Shown here piece by piece: positions 1-8,054 of a stretch of 64,000 nt of DNA. Position 1 is the first letter of the stretch. Every line of letters begins with the position of its first letter. Under the pieces are notes generated by a model. That model searched no databases and was not told the origin of the DNA. It saw only the letters and a list, made by a program, of their open reading frames with translations. The DNA is from Bdellovibrio sp. CG22_combo_CG10-13_8_21_14_all_39_27. GTDB lineage: Bacteria; Bdellovibrionota; Bacteriovoracia; Bacteriovoracales; Bacteriovoracaceae. The DNA lies in assembly GCA_002786715.1 (NCBI GenBank), contig PCTW01000034.1, positions 71,835 through 135,834 of the forward strand, given 5' to 3'. A program made the translations under genes and the position numbers.

Positions 1-293
1 CGGCTACCAACAAATCTTAAAAAAATATGCCCCCACTTACTAAAATAGCGAGGACCAGCGCCAATTTCAATTAATTCTAGTGAAGTGAAATCAAAAGAAG
101 TATCCATGATTTGAGCGGCCATTTCTAAGTAATAATTGTCTTCTTTTTGATACTCTGCTAACCACTCTTCTCGGCTTTGGCCCTGGGTATAATCAGAATC
201 CATTTTTTGGCGGGCCAAGAAACCGATTAATGTCATCGACAATACTAAAACGATACTGATTTTTGTGCGTTTGCTACTCTTTGTCTTGTGCAT
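1..293 (-). CDS. 5' part of a membrane-anchored DUF4105/Lnb-like protein (runs off the window)
   Basis: The frame opens at an ATG at 293 and runs to the window edge without a stop (about 97 codons). The translation starts with a Lys/Arg-rich stretch and one hydrophobic segment (residues about 11-28, signal anchor or uncleaved signal). Near the edge it has IEIGAGPRYFSKWGHIFLRF, which resembles the N-terminal Gly-Pro...(F/W)GH signature of DUF4105 proteins, the family containing the lipoprotein N-acyltransferase Lnb. A weak AAGGG lies about 9 nt upstream. It is divergent from the desaturase at 338. The family call rests on one short motif and is tentative; that a gene is present is fairly sure. 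Confidence 0.55.
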   Translation of the reverse strand, partial: MHKTKSSKRTKISIVLVLSMTLIGFLARQKMDSDYTQGQSREEWLAEYQKEDNYYLEMAAQIMDTSFDFTSLELIEIGAGPRYFSKWGHIFLRFVGS

Positions 294-337
294 TGACGAG
301 TGCCCTTTTAGAATGAGGTGTCTACGAGGAGCCTGAT

Positions 338-1336
338 TTGTATCAAAAAATTGATCTCAAAAATTATCCGATTTCGAGTCAACTGAATATTGCTATCCTC
401 GTCTTTTCTTCAAGTTTAAGTATCACATGCCTTTACGCTGCCGAAAAGAGCAGCAATCCTCTTTTTACACTTTTATGGGCTGTCCTATTTTCATTTTCAA
501 ATAACACTCTATTCTCTTTGCTCCATGAAGCCGTCCATGGGGTGATGCATTCTGATCGCCAATGGAATGTTTGGCTAGGTAGAATAAGCGCACTCTTTTT
601 TCCGACATCCTACACTCTCCAACAAATTTATCATTTGGGTCATCACAGAAGAAATCGTACAGATGATGAAATGTTCGATCTGTATTATGAAGGCGATAAA
701 ATTTGGCTTAAAAAGTTGACGATTTTTGGAATCATGAGTGGCATTTATTGGAGCACGGCTTTTCTTTCTTGTATGATATTTCTTTTCTTTCCTTATTTCT
801 ATCAAAGTGAAAAATTTATTAATTCAAAATTTAATAAGGCCTTTAATTTTGATGCTATGGTTGGTAGTGTCGCAAAAAGAAAAACTCCTATCACCACAAT
901 TCGATTAGAATCACTTGCCGCTTTATCTTTTCATCTCATTCTTATTTTTGGATTAGGAATTTCTTTTAAAATTTGGCTCTTGTGCTATTGGTTCTTTGGA
1001 ATAAATTGGGGAAGCCTACAATATACGGATCATGCCTTCACTCCTCGCAACATTCGCGAAGGAGCCTGGAATCTTAAAGCTCATCCCATTGTTCGTTGGT
1101 TTTTTCTCAATTATCATTTTCATCAAATCCATCATCGCTACCCAAATCTCCCCTGGATACATCTTCCCAAGCTGGTTATTCCTGGTGATCCGATGCCAAG
1201 TTTTTTTCAAATCTATTTTAGATTATGGCGAGGCCCTGAGAAAGCAACTGACTCGAGTCCTACTATTGACAAAAATTTTGAGGAAATTATCTTTGAAAGA
1301 ACTCCTTACGAAGCATCTCCAAGCCACTTCAAGTAA
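338..1336 (+). CDS. Membrane fatty-acid desaturase (three-histidine-box family)
   Basis: This 332-residue membrane protein carries the three His clusters of di-iron desaturases/hydroxylases: HEAVHGVMH (63-71), HLGHH (99-103) and HFHQIHH (260-266), plus DH at 231-232. Hydrophobic stretches lie near residues 15-60, 128-155 and 195-225. The start is TTG, chosen because GAGGAG (326-331) lies 6 nt upstream; no ATG is better placed. It should use O2 and electrons to desaturate or hydroxylate an acyl chain; the substrate cannot be read from sequence. The 3' end overlaps the convergent Rieske gene by 31 bp. With the second desaturase (2310) and the PAP2 protein it forms a lipid-modification neighbourhood. 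Confidence 0.85.
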   Translation: MYQKIDLKNYPISSQLNIAILVFSSSLSITCLYAAEKSSNPLFTLLWAVLFSFSNNTLFSLLHEAVHGVMHSDRQWNVWLGRISALFFPTSYTLQQIYHLGHHRRNRTDDEMFDLYYEGDKIWLKKLTIFGIMSGIYWSTAFLSCMIFLFFPYFYQSEKFINSKFNKAFNFDAMVGSVAKRKTPITTIRLESLAALSFHLILIFGLGISFKIWLLCYWFFGINWGSLQYTDHAFTPRNIREGAWNLKAHPIVRWFFLNYHFHQIHHRYPNLPWIHLPKLVIPGDPMPSFFQIYFRLWRGPEKATDSSPTIDKNFEEIIFERTPYEASPSHFK

Positions 1337-2259
1337 GTCACAAGGTTTTTGTCTGAAGCCGTAAAATTGCCATTGATTATATCAGCCTTCTTTAGCTCAC
1401 GTGCTTCTTTTGCAAAAAAGAGTTGGGAGGCTTTGGCTTGAAATTCGCAAAGCATTTTGCCAAGGAGTCCTTGTTTTTTTCTGAAGACAAAAATTTGAGA
1501 AACGGAAGTTGTCATGGTTAAAGGTCGTAAAAAAATGAGCATCTTATTTTGAAAGGGTCCGACTTTGGTTGTCGCAAGAATCAGATTTCCCGCCCAATTG
1601 CTGAAATCAAGTTCAGCCACATTACCGAAAAGAATGCACATCAAACGATCGGACCATATTTTCCCTTTGATCTCATATTGATATTTAATGTGTGCGAGAT
1701 GAGGTGATTTAATGGCGATGACGGGTTCTTTTGTCGGGTAACGATTATGAACATGAATAAAGTGCTCACTGTCGAAAGCATTGGAAGGGACCGTATACCA
1801 AACGCCTTCTTGATAAACTTCATAACATTTTGATCGAATAACTTCTCGATTTTGGAAATCATCAAAGAAGGGAAAATCGAATGCAGCGACTTCATCATTA
1901 AAAAGAAAAACCAGCCCCCATTGTTCATGGACGGGATAGGATTTAAGTTTTGCAGATTTTGGAATTGGCGCACCAGAAGGAAGCTCTACACATTCACCAT
2001 TTGCAGCATATTTCCAAGCGTGAAACGGACATACCAGCTTCCCTTCTTTGATATAACCAGTTGAAAAGCAAGCTCCAAGATGAGCACACCTCGGACTTAC
2101 TGCGCTAATTTTATTATTTTCATCACGAAAAAGAATAAATTCTTCACCAAATAATTCAAATAAATAAGGCTTATCTTTTTTGATGCTTTTAGATTCTGCA
2201 ACAAAATGCCATGACTTAGGGCAGTCGGGTGGATTTTTCAGGGCTACTCCTTCGCGCAA
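1306..2259 (-). CDS. Rieske non-heme iron oxygenase, alpha-subunit type
   Basis: About 317 residues. The N-terminal Rieske domain has C58-x-H60 and C77-x2-H80 for the [2Fe-2S] cluster. The catalytic domain carries N160-x2-D163-x2-H166-x4-H171, the mononuclear iron site of ring-hydroxylating/sterol-type oxygenases. It needs a separate reductase, not seen nearby. The first in-frame start is TTG at 2259 with no spaced Shine-Dalgarno. AAGGAG lies exactly 5 nt before an in-frame CTG at 2241, so the true start may be CTG (311 residues). It sits between two desaturases, so a lipid or sterol-like substrate is plausible (inference). Confidence 0.85.
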   Translation of the reverse strand: MREGVALKNPPDCPKSWHFVAESKSIKKDKPYLFELFGEEFILFRDENNKISAVSPRCAHLGACFSTGYIKEGKLVCPFHAWKYAANGECVELPSGAPIPKSAKLKSYPVHEQWGLVFLFNDEVAAFDFPFFDDFQNREVIRSKCYEVYQEGVWYTVPSNAFDSEHFIHVHNRYPTKEPVIAIKSPHLAHIKYQYEIKGKIWSDRLMCILFGNVAELDFSNWAGNLILATTKVGPFQNKMLIFLRPLTMTTSVSQIFVFRKKQGLLGKMLCEFQAKASQLFFAKEARELKKADIINGNFTASDKNLVTYLKWLGDAS

Positions 2260-2273
2260 CTCTTATAAGTCGC

Positions 2274-2303
2274 TTGGATATTGTAGTCAATTTCAACTAG
2301 AAT
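2274..2303 (+). promoter_or_regulatory. Predicted promoter of the second desaturase, leaderless type
   Basis: TTGGAT (2274-2279), an 18-nt spacer and TAGAAT (2298-2303) precede the ATG at 2310 by exactly 6 nt. No Shine-Dalgarno is present. The expected transcription start coincides with the start codon. Confidence 0.5.
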
Positions 2304-2309
2304 ATCCAC

Positions 2310-3344
2310 ATGACGAATAACAGGAGTTTTTGGGATCACATACTTTTACAACCTAGCTATGGCTACTTGCGTGGCCAAGATTTATATATTCCAAGCCTGA
2401 GTGAATTACTTCGTGAATTTTTAACTCATATCAATGTCATTAAAGATCGTCGTAACTGGCTGCCCTTCTGGAGTTGGCTCATATTCTTTTGCTGTATGAG
2501 TTACTTAATTTTCTATTTTCCCACTACATTTCGTTGGTATGATCTTCCCGTAATCATTTTTTATCCTATGTTCATTTTAAATATTCATAGCACTATTTAT
2601 CTTCATCGCTATTGCTCACATAAGGCCTTTCAATTTTCTCACCCTATTTGGGTCATCCTTTTTAAAATGCTTGTTCCTAAAATTGTTATTGAAGAATCAT
2701 TTGCAATCTCACATTATGTCCATCATCAATACCCTGACCAACCTGGAGATCCTTATAATCCTAAAGCAGGTTGGTGGTATTGCTTTTTAGCAGATGCCAA
2801 TCATCAAAGTATTGCACGGGATCTAAGTGAAGATGATTATACAAAACTTGTGAAGCTCATTAACCATGCCCAACTTTATGTTAATTCTTACGCTCAATAT
2901 AAAAGATGGGGTTCTCTTTCTCATCCTCTAATCATCATTGTCGAAACGATCACGTCATGGGCCCTCACTTCTCTCTGTTTCTATCTTTTAGTTGGCCCCC
3001 AAGTTACGATGGCAATCTTGGCAGGTATATCAACTTGGGCTTTTACAATTCGAACTTTTAACTACAAAAGTCATGGTAGTGGAATTGATAAAAGAGATTT
3101 TTCAAAAGATACTGATCAGACTTCAAATTCCTTAAATCAAAAACTTCCAGGAATGGTAGCTGGGGAATGGCATAGCAATCACCATGTGTATCCGCGCAGT
3201 GCTCGAAATGGATTCAAAAAAGGTGAGCTCGATTTATCATTCAAAGTTATTCAGTTGCTTCATAAGATTGGTATTATAAAAAACTTTAACGACTCAATGG
3301 ACGATTATAAAAAACGCTTTGGAGGCGATGGTGCTTATATTTGA
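2310..3344 (+). CDS. Acyl-lipid/acyl-CoA delta-9-type desaturase
   Basis: 344 residues with the stearoyl-CoA/delta-9 desaturase His boxes: HRYCSH (99-104), HYVHH (135-139) and EWHSNHH near residue 290. Four hydrophobic stretches match the usual membrane topology. It is predicted to put a cis double bond into saturated acyl chains for membrane fluidity. There is no Shine-Dalgarno; a -10-like TAGAAT ends 6 nt before the ATG, suggesting a leaderless mRNA. The 3' end overlaps the PAP2-family gene, implying translational coupling. The double-bond position is inferred from the family only. Confidence 0.88.
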   Translation: MTNNRSFWDHILLQPSYGYLRGQDLYIPSLSELLREFLTHINVIKDRRNWLPFWSWLIFFCCMSYLIFYFPTTFRWYDLPVIIFYPMFILNIHSTIYLHRYCSHKAFQFSHPIWVILFKMLVPKIVIEESFAISHYVHHQYPDQPGDPYNPKAGWWYCFLADANHQSIARDLSEDDYTKLVKLINHAQLYVNSYAQYKRWGSLSHPLIIIVETITSWALTSLCFYLLVGPQVTMAILAGISTWAFTIRTFNYKSHGSGIDKRDFSKDTDQTSNSLNQKLPGMVAGEWHSNHHVYPRSARNGFKKGELDLSFKVIQLLHKIGIIKNFNDSMDDYKKRFGGDGAYI

Positions 3345-3966
3345 AAAGAAATCGACAAATTATTTTTTTTGGATTGGAATTGCGACAATTGTTTTTTTTG
3401 TCGTTTATGGCAGTTGTAATTATTATGCTTCCACCGTAAGTCATACCTACAAACTTTATTTCCCATGGGAGCTCAAAATTCCACTCGTACCATGGATGAT
3501 CATTCCCTATCGCTCCCTTGATTGGATTTTTGTTGTTGCTTATTTTTTACTTGATAAAGTTCACACAAAAAGACTTGCGCTGCATATGATGATCAGTATT
3601 ATTCCGGCTGCCATCATTTTTATACTTTTCCCAGGGGAGTGCGGCTTTGTAAGACCCGATCCAAGTACTCTGGGTATTTGGAAACCGATCTATGAAGTTC
3701 TCTATACTTTGGATAAGCCTCATAATCTTTATCCTTCCCTCCATATTACCTATTCTTACTTAGGACTTATGGCCTTTCACGATATGAACAAAAGTTTAAA
3801 AGTTTCACTATTTTCTCTGGTGTGGTTTTTGATGATCTGCGCTTCGGTGATTTTGACTTATCAACACCACGTTATAGATATTGTGATGGGATTGGGCTTG
3901 GGATATTTGACTTACAAGTATACTTTTCGTCTTCAACCAAGCCCAGCTTATGAAATGGCTACTTAA
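3328..3966 (+). CDS. PAP2-superfamily integral membrane phosphatase/phosphotransferase (Aur1/IPC-synthase-like)
   Basis: About 212 residues, with roughly five membrane segments. It carries a degenerate PAP2 signature: LYPSLHITYS (PSxH motif) and, about 50 residues later, YQHHVIDIVMG (catalytic His and Asp). The PSLH...QHHxxD form is typical of inositolphosphoryl-ceramide-synthase-like members rather than simple phosphatidate phosphatases. GGAGG (3321-3325) lies 2 nt before the ATG at 3328 and 5 nt before a GTG at 3331; the GTG matches the spacing used elsewhere here. It overlaps the upstream desaturase and ends 4 bp into the convergent cyclophilin gene. Head-group transfer to or from a (sphingo)lipid is an inference. 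Confidence 0.75.
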   Translation: MVLIFEKKSTNYFFWIGIATIVFFVVYGSCNYYASTVSHTYKLYFPWELKIPLVPWMIIPYRSLDWIFVVAYFLLDKVHTKRLALHMMISIIPAAIIFILFPGECGFVRPDPSTLGIWKPIYEVLYTLDKPHNLYPSLHITYSYLGLMAFHDMNKSLKVSLFSLVWFLMICASVILTYQHHVIDIVMGLGLGYLTYKYTFRLQPSPAYEMAT

Positions 3967-4496
3967 CGAACGATAGTAACTTTTTCCATCACCACATCTT
4001 CAACAGGACGATTCATAGGACCAGTCTTAACTTGGCCAATACTTCTAACAACGTCCATTCCTTCAATCACTTTTCCAAAGACAGTGTGATTGTTGTTAAG
4101 ATGAGGAGTTGGCCCTAAGGTAATAAAAAATTGCGAACCGTTTGTTCCACGTCCAGCATTGGCCATAGAAAGAATACCTTCAGAGTCATGTACGAGATCA
4201 TCGCGAAATTCATCTGCAAATTTATAACCGGGTCCACCAGAACCTCGAGAGTCAGGGCATCCTCCTTGAATCATAAATCCATCAATCACTCTGTGGAAAA
4301 TAAGACCATCATAAAAAGGTCCCTTGCGAGATGTTTCTTGGCGGCCTTCAGCCAGATTAATAAAGTTCCAAACTGTTTCAGGACATTCCTCTGCATAGAG
4401 TTCAATTGTGAATTCACCCTTATTTGTTTTAAAATGAGCTTTGACTCTCTTTAGGTCTTCCTTGTAATCACTTTTCTTAACGCTTAAACCGAACAT
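3963..4496 (-). CDS. Cyclophilin-type peptidyl-prolyl cis-trans isomerase
   Basis: 177 residues and a complete cyclophilin domain. Visible are FHR (R69), FMIQGG (F74, Q77), the GTNGSQFFIT block (119-126) and HLNNNHTVFGKV, where the Trp of eukaryotic cyclophilin A is replaced by His (H132), as in many bacterial members. There is no signal peptide, so it is probably cytoplasmic; it catalyses proline isomerisation during folding. AAGGAG lies 5 nt before the ATG. The lipoprotein gene upstream (4506) is 9 bp away on the same strand and may share a transcript. Confidence 0.95.
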   Translation of the reverse strand: MFGLSVKKSDYKEDLKRVKAHFKTNKGEFTIELYAEECPETVWNFINLAEGRQETSRKGPFYDGLIFHRVIDGFMIQGGCPDSRGSGGPGYKFADEFRDDLVHDSEGILSMANAGRGTNGSQFFITLGPTPHLNNNHTVFGKVIEGMDVVRSIGQVKTGPMNRPVEDVVMEKVTIVR

Positions 4497-4505
4497 AATT
4501 TCTCC

Positions 4506-5273
4506 TTAATCAATATCTTTCCAAGTGTATTTTTTAGTCTTTACTTCACTTGGTTTATTAAACTTTGAACTCTTGTAAAAAATAACAGCTTGTTTCTCAT
4601 CAAAGAAATGATCCCAGTAAGTTGAGAATTCAGTACTCAACTCAGATTCATCTGTATACGGCGAGAGCATCTCGTAACCTAAGATCTTAACACTTTGACC
4701 TACGAGGTTCTGACTCACCCAATCTCCCAATTCAGCAGTGCTCTGACAAAGCGAAAACAAAATAGGAAATCCATTCATTCCTTTTTCACTATTGAGAAAC
4801 TTTTTAAGCAAAGCGCCTCTTCTCTCTTCTTCAATGGAATCAATCCAAATCAAATGGACGCGAGGAAAAGTTGGAACTTGAAAAACTTTTATTTTGGAAG
4901 AAATCTTTTCACTGACTTGAAGAAACAAATCTTCTTCTTGAGAAATGGGGATTGATCCAGAGGTATTAATCTTTTTTAACCTACTTAAGTCTTGATTAAA
5001 AGAAAGCTGTAATTGAAGGGCGTCTTCATAGCTCAAACTAAAACTACTTCTTAATGCTTTGAGATCAAAGAAACGTGCTGACTCTTTTCTAAAGCAAGCT
5101 GCAGACTGTGAAGTATTGGCCCAATGAGGGAGCTCGCTTAAAAAATATCGAACGGGTCCAGATGAAAGGTAATACTCATCTTCAACTCGTCTCTGAAAGG
5201 CAACGCTTTGTGGGCCCTGGCATCCAGAGAGTATTAAAATTGAAATGAGGATCAATCTAGAAAACCAATTCAT
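4506..5273 (-). CDS. Predicted lipoprotein of unknown function
   Basis: 255 residues beginning with a lipoprotein signal: hydrophobic segment 6-17 and lipobox LSGC (Cys18). The mature part is mixed alpha/beta and ends in a Lys-rich segment (KTKKYTWK). No known family is recognised. The start codon overlaps the stop of the upstream flavoprotein gene by 4 bp, so the two are coupled. The acidic residues after the lipidated Cys do not clearly indicate inner- or outer-membrane sorting in this lineage. Confidence 0.8.
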   Translation of the reverse strand: MNWFSRLILISILILSGCQGPQSVAFQRRVEDEYYLSSGPVRYFLSELPHWANTSQSAACFRKESARFFDLKALRSSFSLSYEDALQLQLSFNQDLSRLKKINTSGSIPISQEEDLFLQVSEKISSKIKVFQVPTFPRVHLIWIDSIEEERRGALLKKFLNSEKGMNGFPILFSLCQSTAELGDWVSQNLVGQSVKILGYEMLSPYTDESELSTEFSTYWDHFFDEKQAVIFYKSSKFNKPSEVKTKKYTWKDID

Positions 5274-6466
5274 TCTGACACTCGACTAAAAAATTGGAGA
5301 ATATTGTTTTGAACGGAGGGCACTTGATCAACTTCTGATAAAAGATAGTAGCCTGGCTCCGGTTGAAGTCCACTTTTATCAGTTGCTCCTTTAAGAGCAA
5401 GGTTTCTTTCGGTTCTGAGTTGTTGATCCAATTTTATATTTTGCTGATGACCAGTGAAAACTAAAACTTGGTCACAAGCAATTGTGACAAGGACATCATT
5501 TTCTTTTATAGATTCAGCCGTGACAAAAATACCATTGCGATCAGAAAGAAGATCAAAGGCCATGAGTTGAAACTCTGGTCGAATCATTAACTGGCTCTGA
5601 GGTTCTTGAGGCATAGCTGACTTCACTCGCAAATGCTCTTCCATTTCTCTCCAGGCATGAACATCACGACGATACTTTTCTGTACTCTCAAGCCAAAGGT
5701 GATAATAGCGATCAATCATGACTTCAACTTTCTTATAAAGTAGTGGCCATTCTTTTTTTAATTCCGCAAAGGGAGGAACTTCGGTCGTAATCACATGCAA
5801 TTCACGATTGAGATCAGCAGAGAGCCAATCTTCTAGTTTTAGCATCGCTAAAGCCGCCATCATACCAGAGCCCACAATGACTATTTTCTGATGAGTCTTG
5901 GCCTGTTCAATATTTTGTAGGGCTTCTAATCCATAAAAGTTATGTGACAAATCTTCGTTGAGTGATTTCTCCCCAGCTGGCCCTGCATGCTTTGGCTGGC
6001 CAAGAGTTCCACTTGCATTAATGACTATATCAAAGTCATCAAAATTTTCGAGGGTCCCCTGGAGAGAATTGACTAATTCACGATCTAGTTTCTCAAAAAG
6101 TTCAGGATTTTCTTCACGTTGCTTGTGAAGATCTTTTGAAAAGTCTGCTTTATAAACAACTCGAAAAAGATCGTGAAGACGTGATTTATTTTTAAAATCT
6201 TGTTCTCGATTTAAAATTCTTTTATGAACTCGAACGACCTCACCCTGGCGAAGAATGCCAACTTCATTTGCCCAATTCAAAAGGGACTGATCAATTGTTT
6301 TTTGAGTCCATTCTGCTGCAAGCTCGGGCGACATGTGAGGGATAAGATCGTGTGCAAAGCCACCTGCTTCATTGCGATGAAATACGCTGACGTGAGCACC
6401 CAAATCAAAGAGTGTCCGTGCCATCGCAAGGCCTTTGCGACCAGATCCTATAATGCAAATTTTCAT
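5270..6466 (-). CDS. FAD/NAD(P)-binding oxidoreductase (flavoprotein monooxygenase-like)
   Basis: 398 residues with two dinucleotide-binding folds. The first is at the N-terminus (IIGSGRKGLAMARTL, residues 5-19, followed by an HRNE acceptor turn). The second is near residue 195 (IVIVGSGMMAALAM), with a preceding INASGTLGQP strand-turn. This layout is that of pyridine-nucleotide-disulphide/flavin-monooxygenase-like proteins, without a visible redox CxxC pair. The substrate is unknown. It is coupled to the downstream lipoprotein gene (ATGA overlap). The ATG is preceded by CTCCT and no real Shine-Dalgarno. Confidence 0.78.
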   Translation of the reverse strand: MKICIIGSGRKGLAMARTLFDLGAHVSVFHRNEAGGFAHDLIPHMSPELAAEWTQKTIDQSLLNWANEVGILRQGEVVRVHKRILNREQDFKNKSRLHDLFRVVYKADFSKDLHKQREENPELFEKLDRELVNSLQGTLENFDDFDIVINASGTLGQPKHAGPAGEKSLNEDLSHNFYGLEALQNIEQAKTHQKIVIVGSGMMAALAMLKLEDWLSADLNRELHVITTEVPPFAELKKEWPLLYKKVEVMIDRYYHLWLESTEKYRRDVHAWREMEEHLRVKSAMPQEPQSQLMIRPEFQLMAFDLLSDRNGIFVTAESIKENDVLVTIACDQVLVFTGHQQNIKLDQQLRTERNLALKGATDKSGLQPEPGYYLLSEVDQVPSVQNNILQFFSRVSE

Positions 6467-6541
6467 AGGAGATTGATAACATCCTGGCCTTTAAACGGCT
6501 ACATTGGACGCATTGCAAAATGACTTAAAAGTGCTTAAAAC

Positions 6542-7000
6542 TTAGATAAAAAAGCGACGAGCATCGCCTTTATCTATACTGCTGACTTCAGCATACTTAA
6601 AGAGAAACTCGATAAACGACTTCATCGCCCCAAAAGTTGGGTATTCTTGATCGAACTCACACCCATAACGCATATAGGTTTGGCCATCGCTATCCACGAA
6701 CTCATTGCCATAAACCACATTGACGAAAACAGGAATGAAACTATTTTTTGTAAAATAGATTCTCATATTGAGTTCTTCATTATTTTTCATTTTAGTATCG
6801 CGAGACGGATTCCAAGGAACTTGGAATAAGCATCCAGTCTTTGAAATATCTACTAAACTTACTGGATAAATTGATCCATTTTGATCAATAACAGTATAGG
6901 CACCTAAGAAATTTTGAAAAAGAATACGTTCGAAAGTACGACGCTTCTTTTCAATGTTTTCATTTCTCTTTTTGCTGAAATCTAGAACCTTATCTGTCAT
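6542..7000 (-). CDS. PilZ-domain protein, probable cyclic-di-GMP receptor
   Basis: 152 residues. An RxxxR-type motif (RRTFER, about 20-25) is followed about 28 residues later by DISKTG (DxSxxG), the two halves of the PilZ c-di-GMP site. The rest is compatible with a single small beta-barrel with a C-terminal helix. Single-domain PilZ proteins act as c-di-GMP-dependent adaptors; the partner is unknown. GGAG lies 6 nt before the ATG. It is downstream of rsgA on the same strand with a 94-bp gap. A link to the PelD-type polysaccharide system at 12.5-25.8 kb is possible but not shown. Confidence 0.85.
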   Translation of the reverse strand: MTDKVLDFSKKRNENIEKKRRTFERILFQNFLGAYTVIDQNGSIYPVSLVDISKTGCLFQVPWNPSRDTKMKNNEELNMRIYFTKNSFIPVFVNVVYGNEFVDSDGQTYMRYGCEFDQEYPTFGAMKSFIEFLFKYAEVSSIDKGDARRFFI

Positions 7001-7094
7001 TGGTCACTCCACGAAATAGACAACAATCTATCGTCTCATTTCGATGGTGGTATGAGGAAGGCGGGAAATCTCTTCCGAGGGGGGACAATTCTTC

Positions 7095-8054
7095 CTAGAA
7101 CTTCTTCTGCCAGTCGGATACCTCACCCAATTCTTCTCTAATTCTCTGATATGATTCAAGCCTAGAAAAGAGGGCTTCCCGATTTTTTTGGTCGGCTTCT
7201 AAAACGAAAGCACAACCTTGTGAATTTTCCTGATGCTTACAATTGGTAAATTTACATTTCAATGAAACTTCTTCGATATCTGGGAAATAGTGGATCAAAT
7301 CACTTGCTAAAATATCTTCGACTGAAAAGCTTCGAATCCCCGGGGAATCAATTAAGGCGAACTTTGAACATTCGGCGAGCTCAGACCAAGTCGTTGTATG
7401 CTGACCTTTTCCGACTTTCCCCACTTCTTGCGTTTTAAGGGTTATTTCACCACCGGAGAGCGCACTAATTGTTTCGCTTTTACCAACGCCTGACTGCCCC
7501 ACAAAAGCAGCTGTTTTGCCTACTAAGGCTTCTATAAGCTGGTCATATCCTTGAGGCAAAAAACGAGGAAGATAGGCTTCTTTTTTAATGGCAGAAATTT
7601 CATAAACTTGAGCACCGATGCCTTTTAATCTTTCGGCTTCAAAGACAATATCAAAATCACCTTGAGGTTCAAACTCATCCATCTTATTAAAAATCACAAT
7701 TGGCTTCAGCTCCCATTGGGAAGCTCTAATTAAATAACGATCGAGAATTCCGCGCTTAAAAGCCGGACGAGTAAGACTCATGACAATGACCAAAGCATCG
7801 ACATTGGCCGCGGTTACTTTTTTGCGAGATTCGCGAACAAAAATTCTGAAGATTTCACTGCTTCGTTCTTCAACTTGATTGATCTGCCATTCGTCACCGT
7901 CTTGCATTTTTTCAACATTGACGTAATCACCAACGACGACTGAGCTATCATTTTTTAACAAGTTTCCGAGCGCCACGGCCGAAACGATTTCACCTGTCTC
8001 TAAAATCTTGCAGGTTAGATATTTCTGATGAGATTTATAAACTCTGGCCCTCAC
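7095..8054 (-). CDS. rsgA: Ribosome small-subunit-dependent GTPase A
   Basis: 319 residues of the circularly permuted GTPase RsgA/YjeQ, which checks 30S maturation. The N-terminal OB fold is followed by G4 NKMD (123-126), G1 GQSGVGKS (186-193), G2 TT (about 221), G3 DSPG (236-239) and a C-terminal zinc knuckle C267-x4-C272-x-H274-x6-C281. The permuted order G4-G1-G3 is diagnostic. The start is GTG, overlapping the stop of the upstream oxidase gene by 4 bp (GTGA). Confidence 0.97.
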   Translation of the reverse strand: MRARVYKSHQKYLTCKILETGEIVSAVALGNLLKNDSSVVVGDYVNVEKMQDGDEWQINQVEERSSEIFRIFVRESRKKVTAANVDALVIVMSLTRPAFKRGILDRYLIRASQWELKPIVIFNKMDEFEPQGDFDIVFEAERLKGIGAQVYEISAIKKEAYLPRFLPQGYDQLIEALVGKTAAFVGQSGVGKSETISALSGGEITLKTQEVGKVGKGQHTTTWSELAECSKFALIDSPGIRSFSVEDILASDLIHYFPDIEEVSLKCKFTNCKHQENSQGCAFVLEADQKNREALFSRLESYQRIREELGEVSDWQKKF

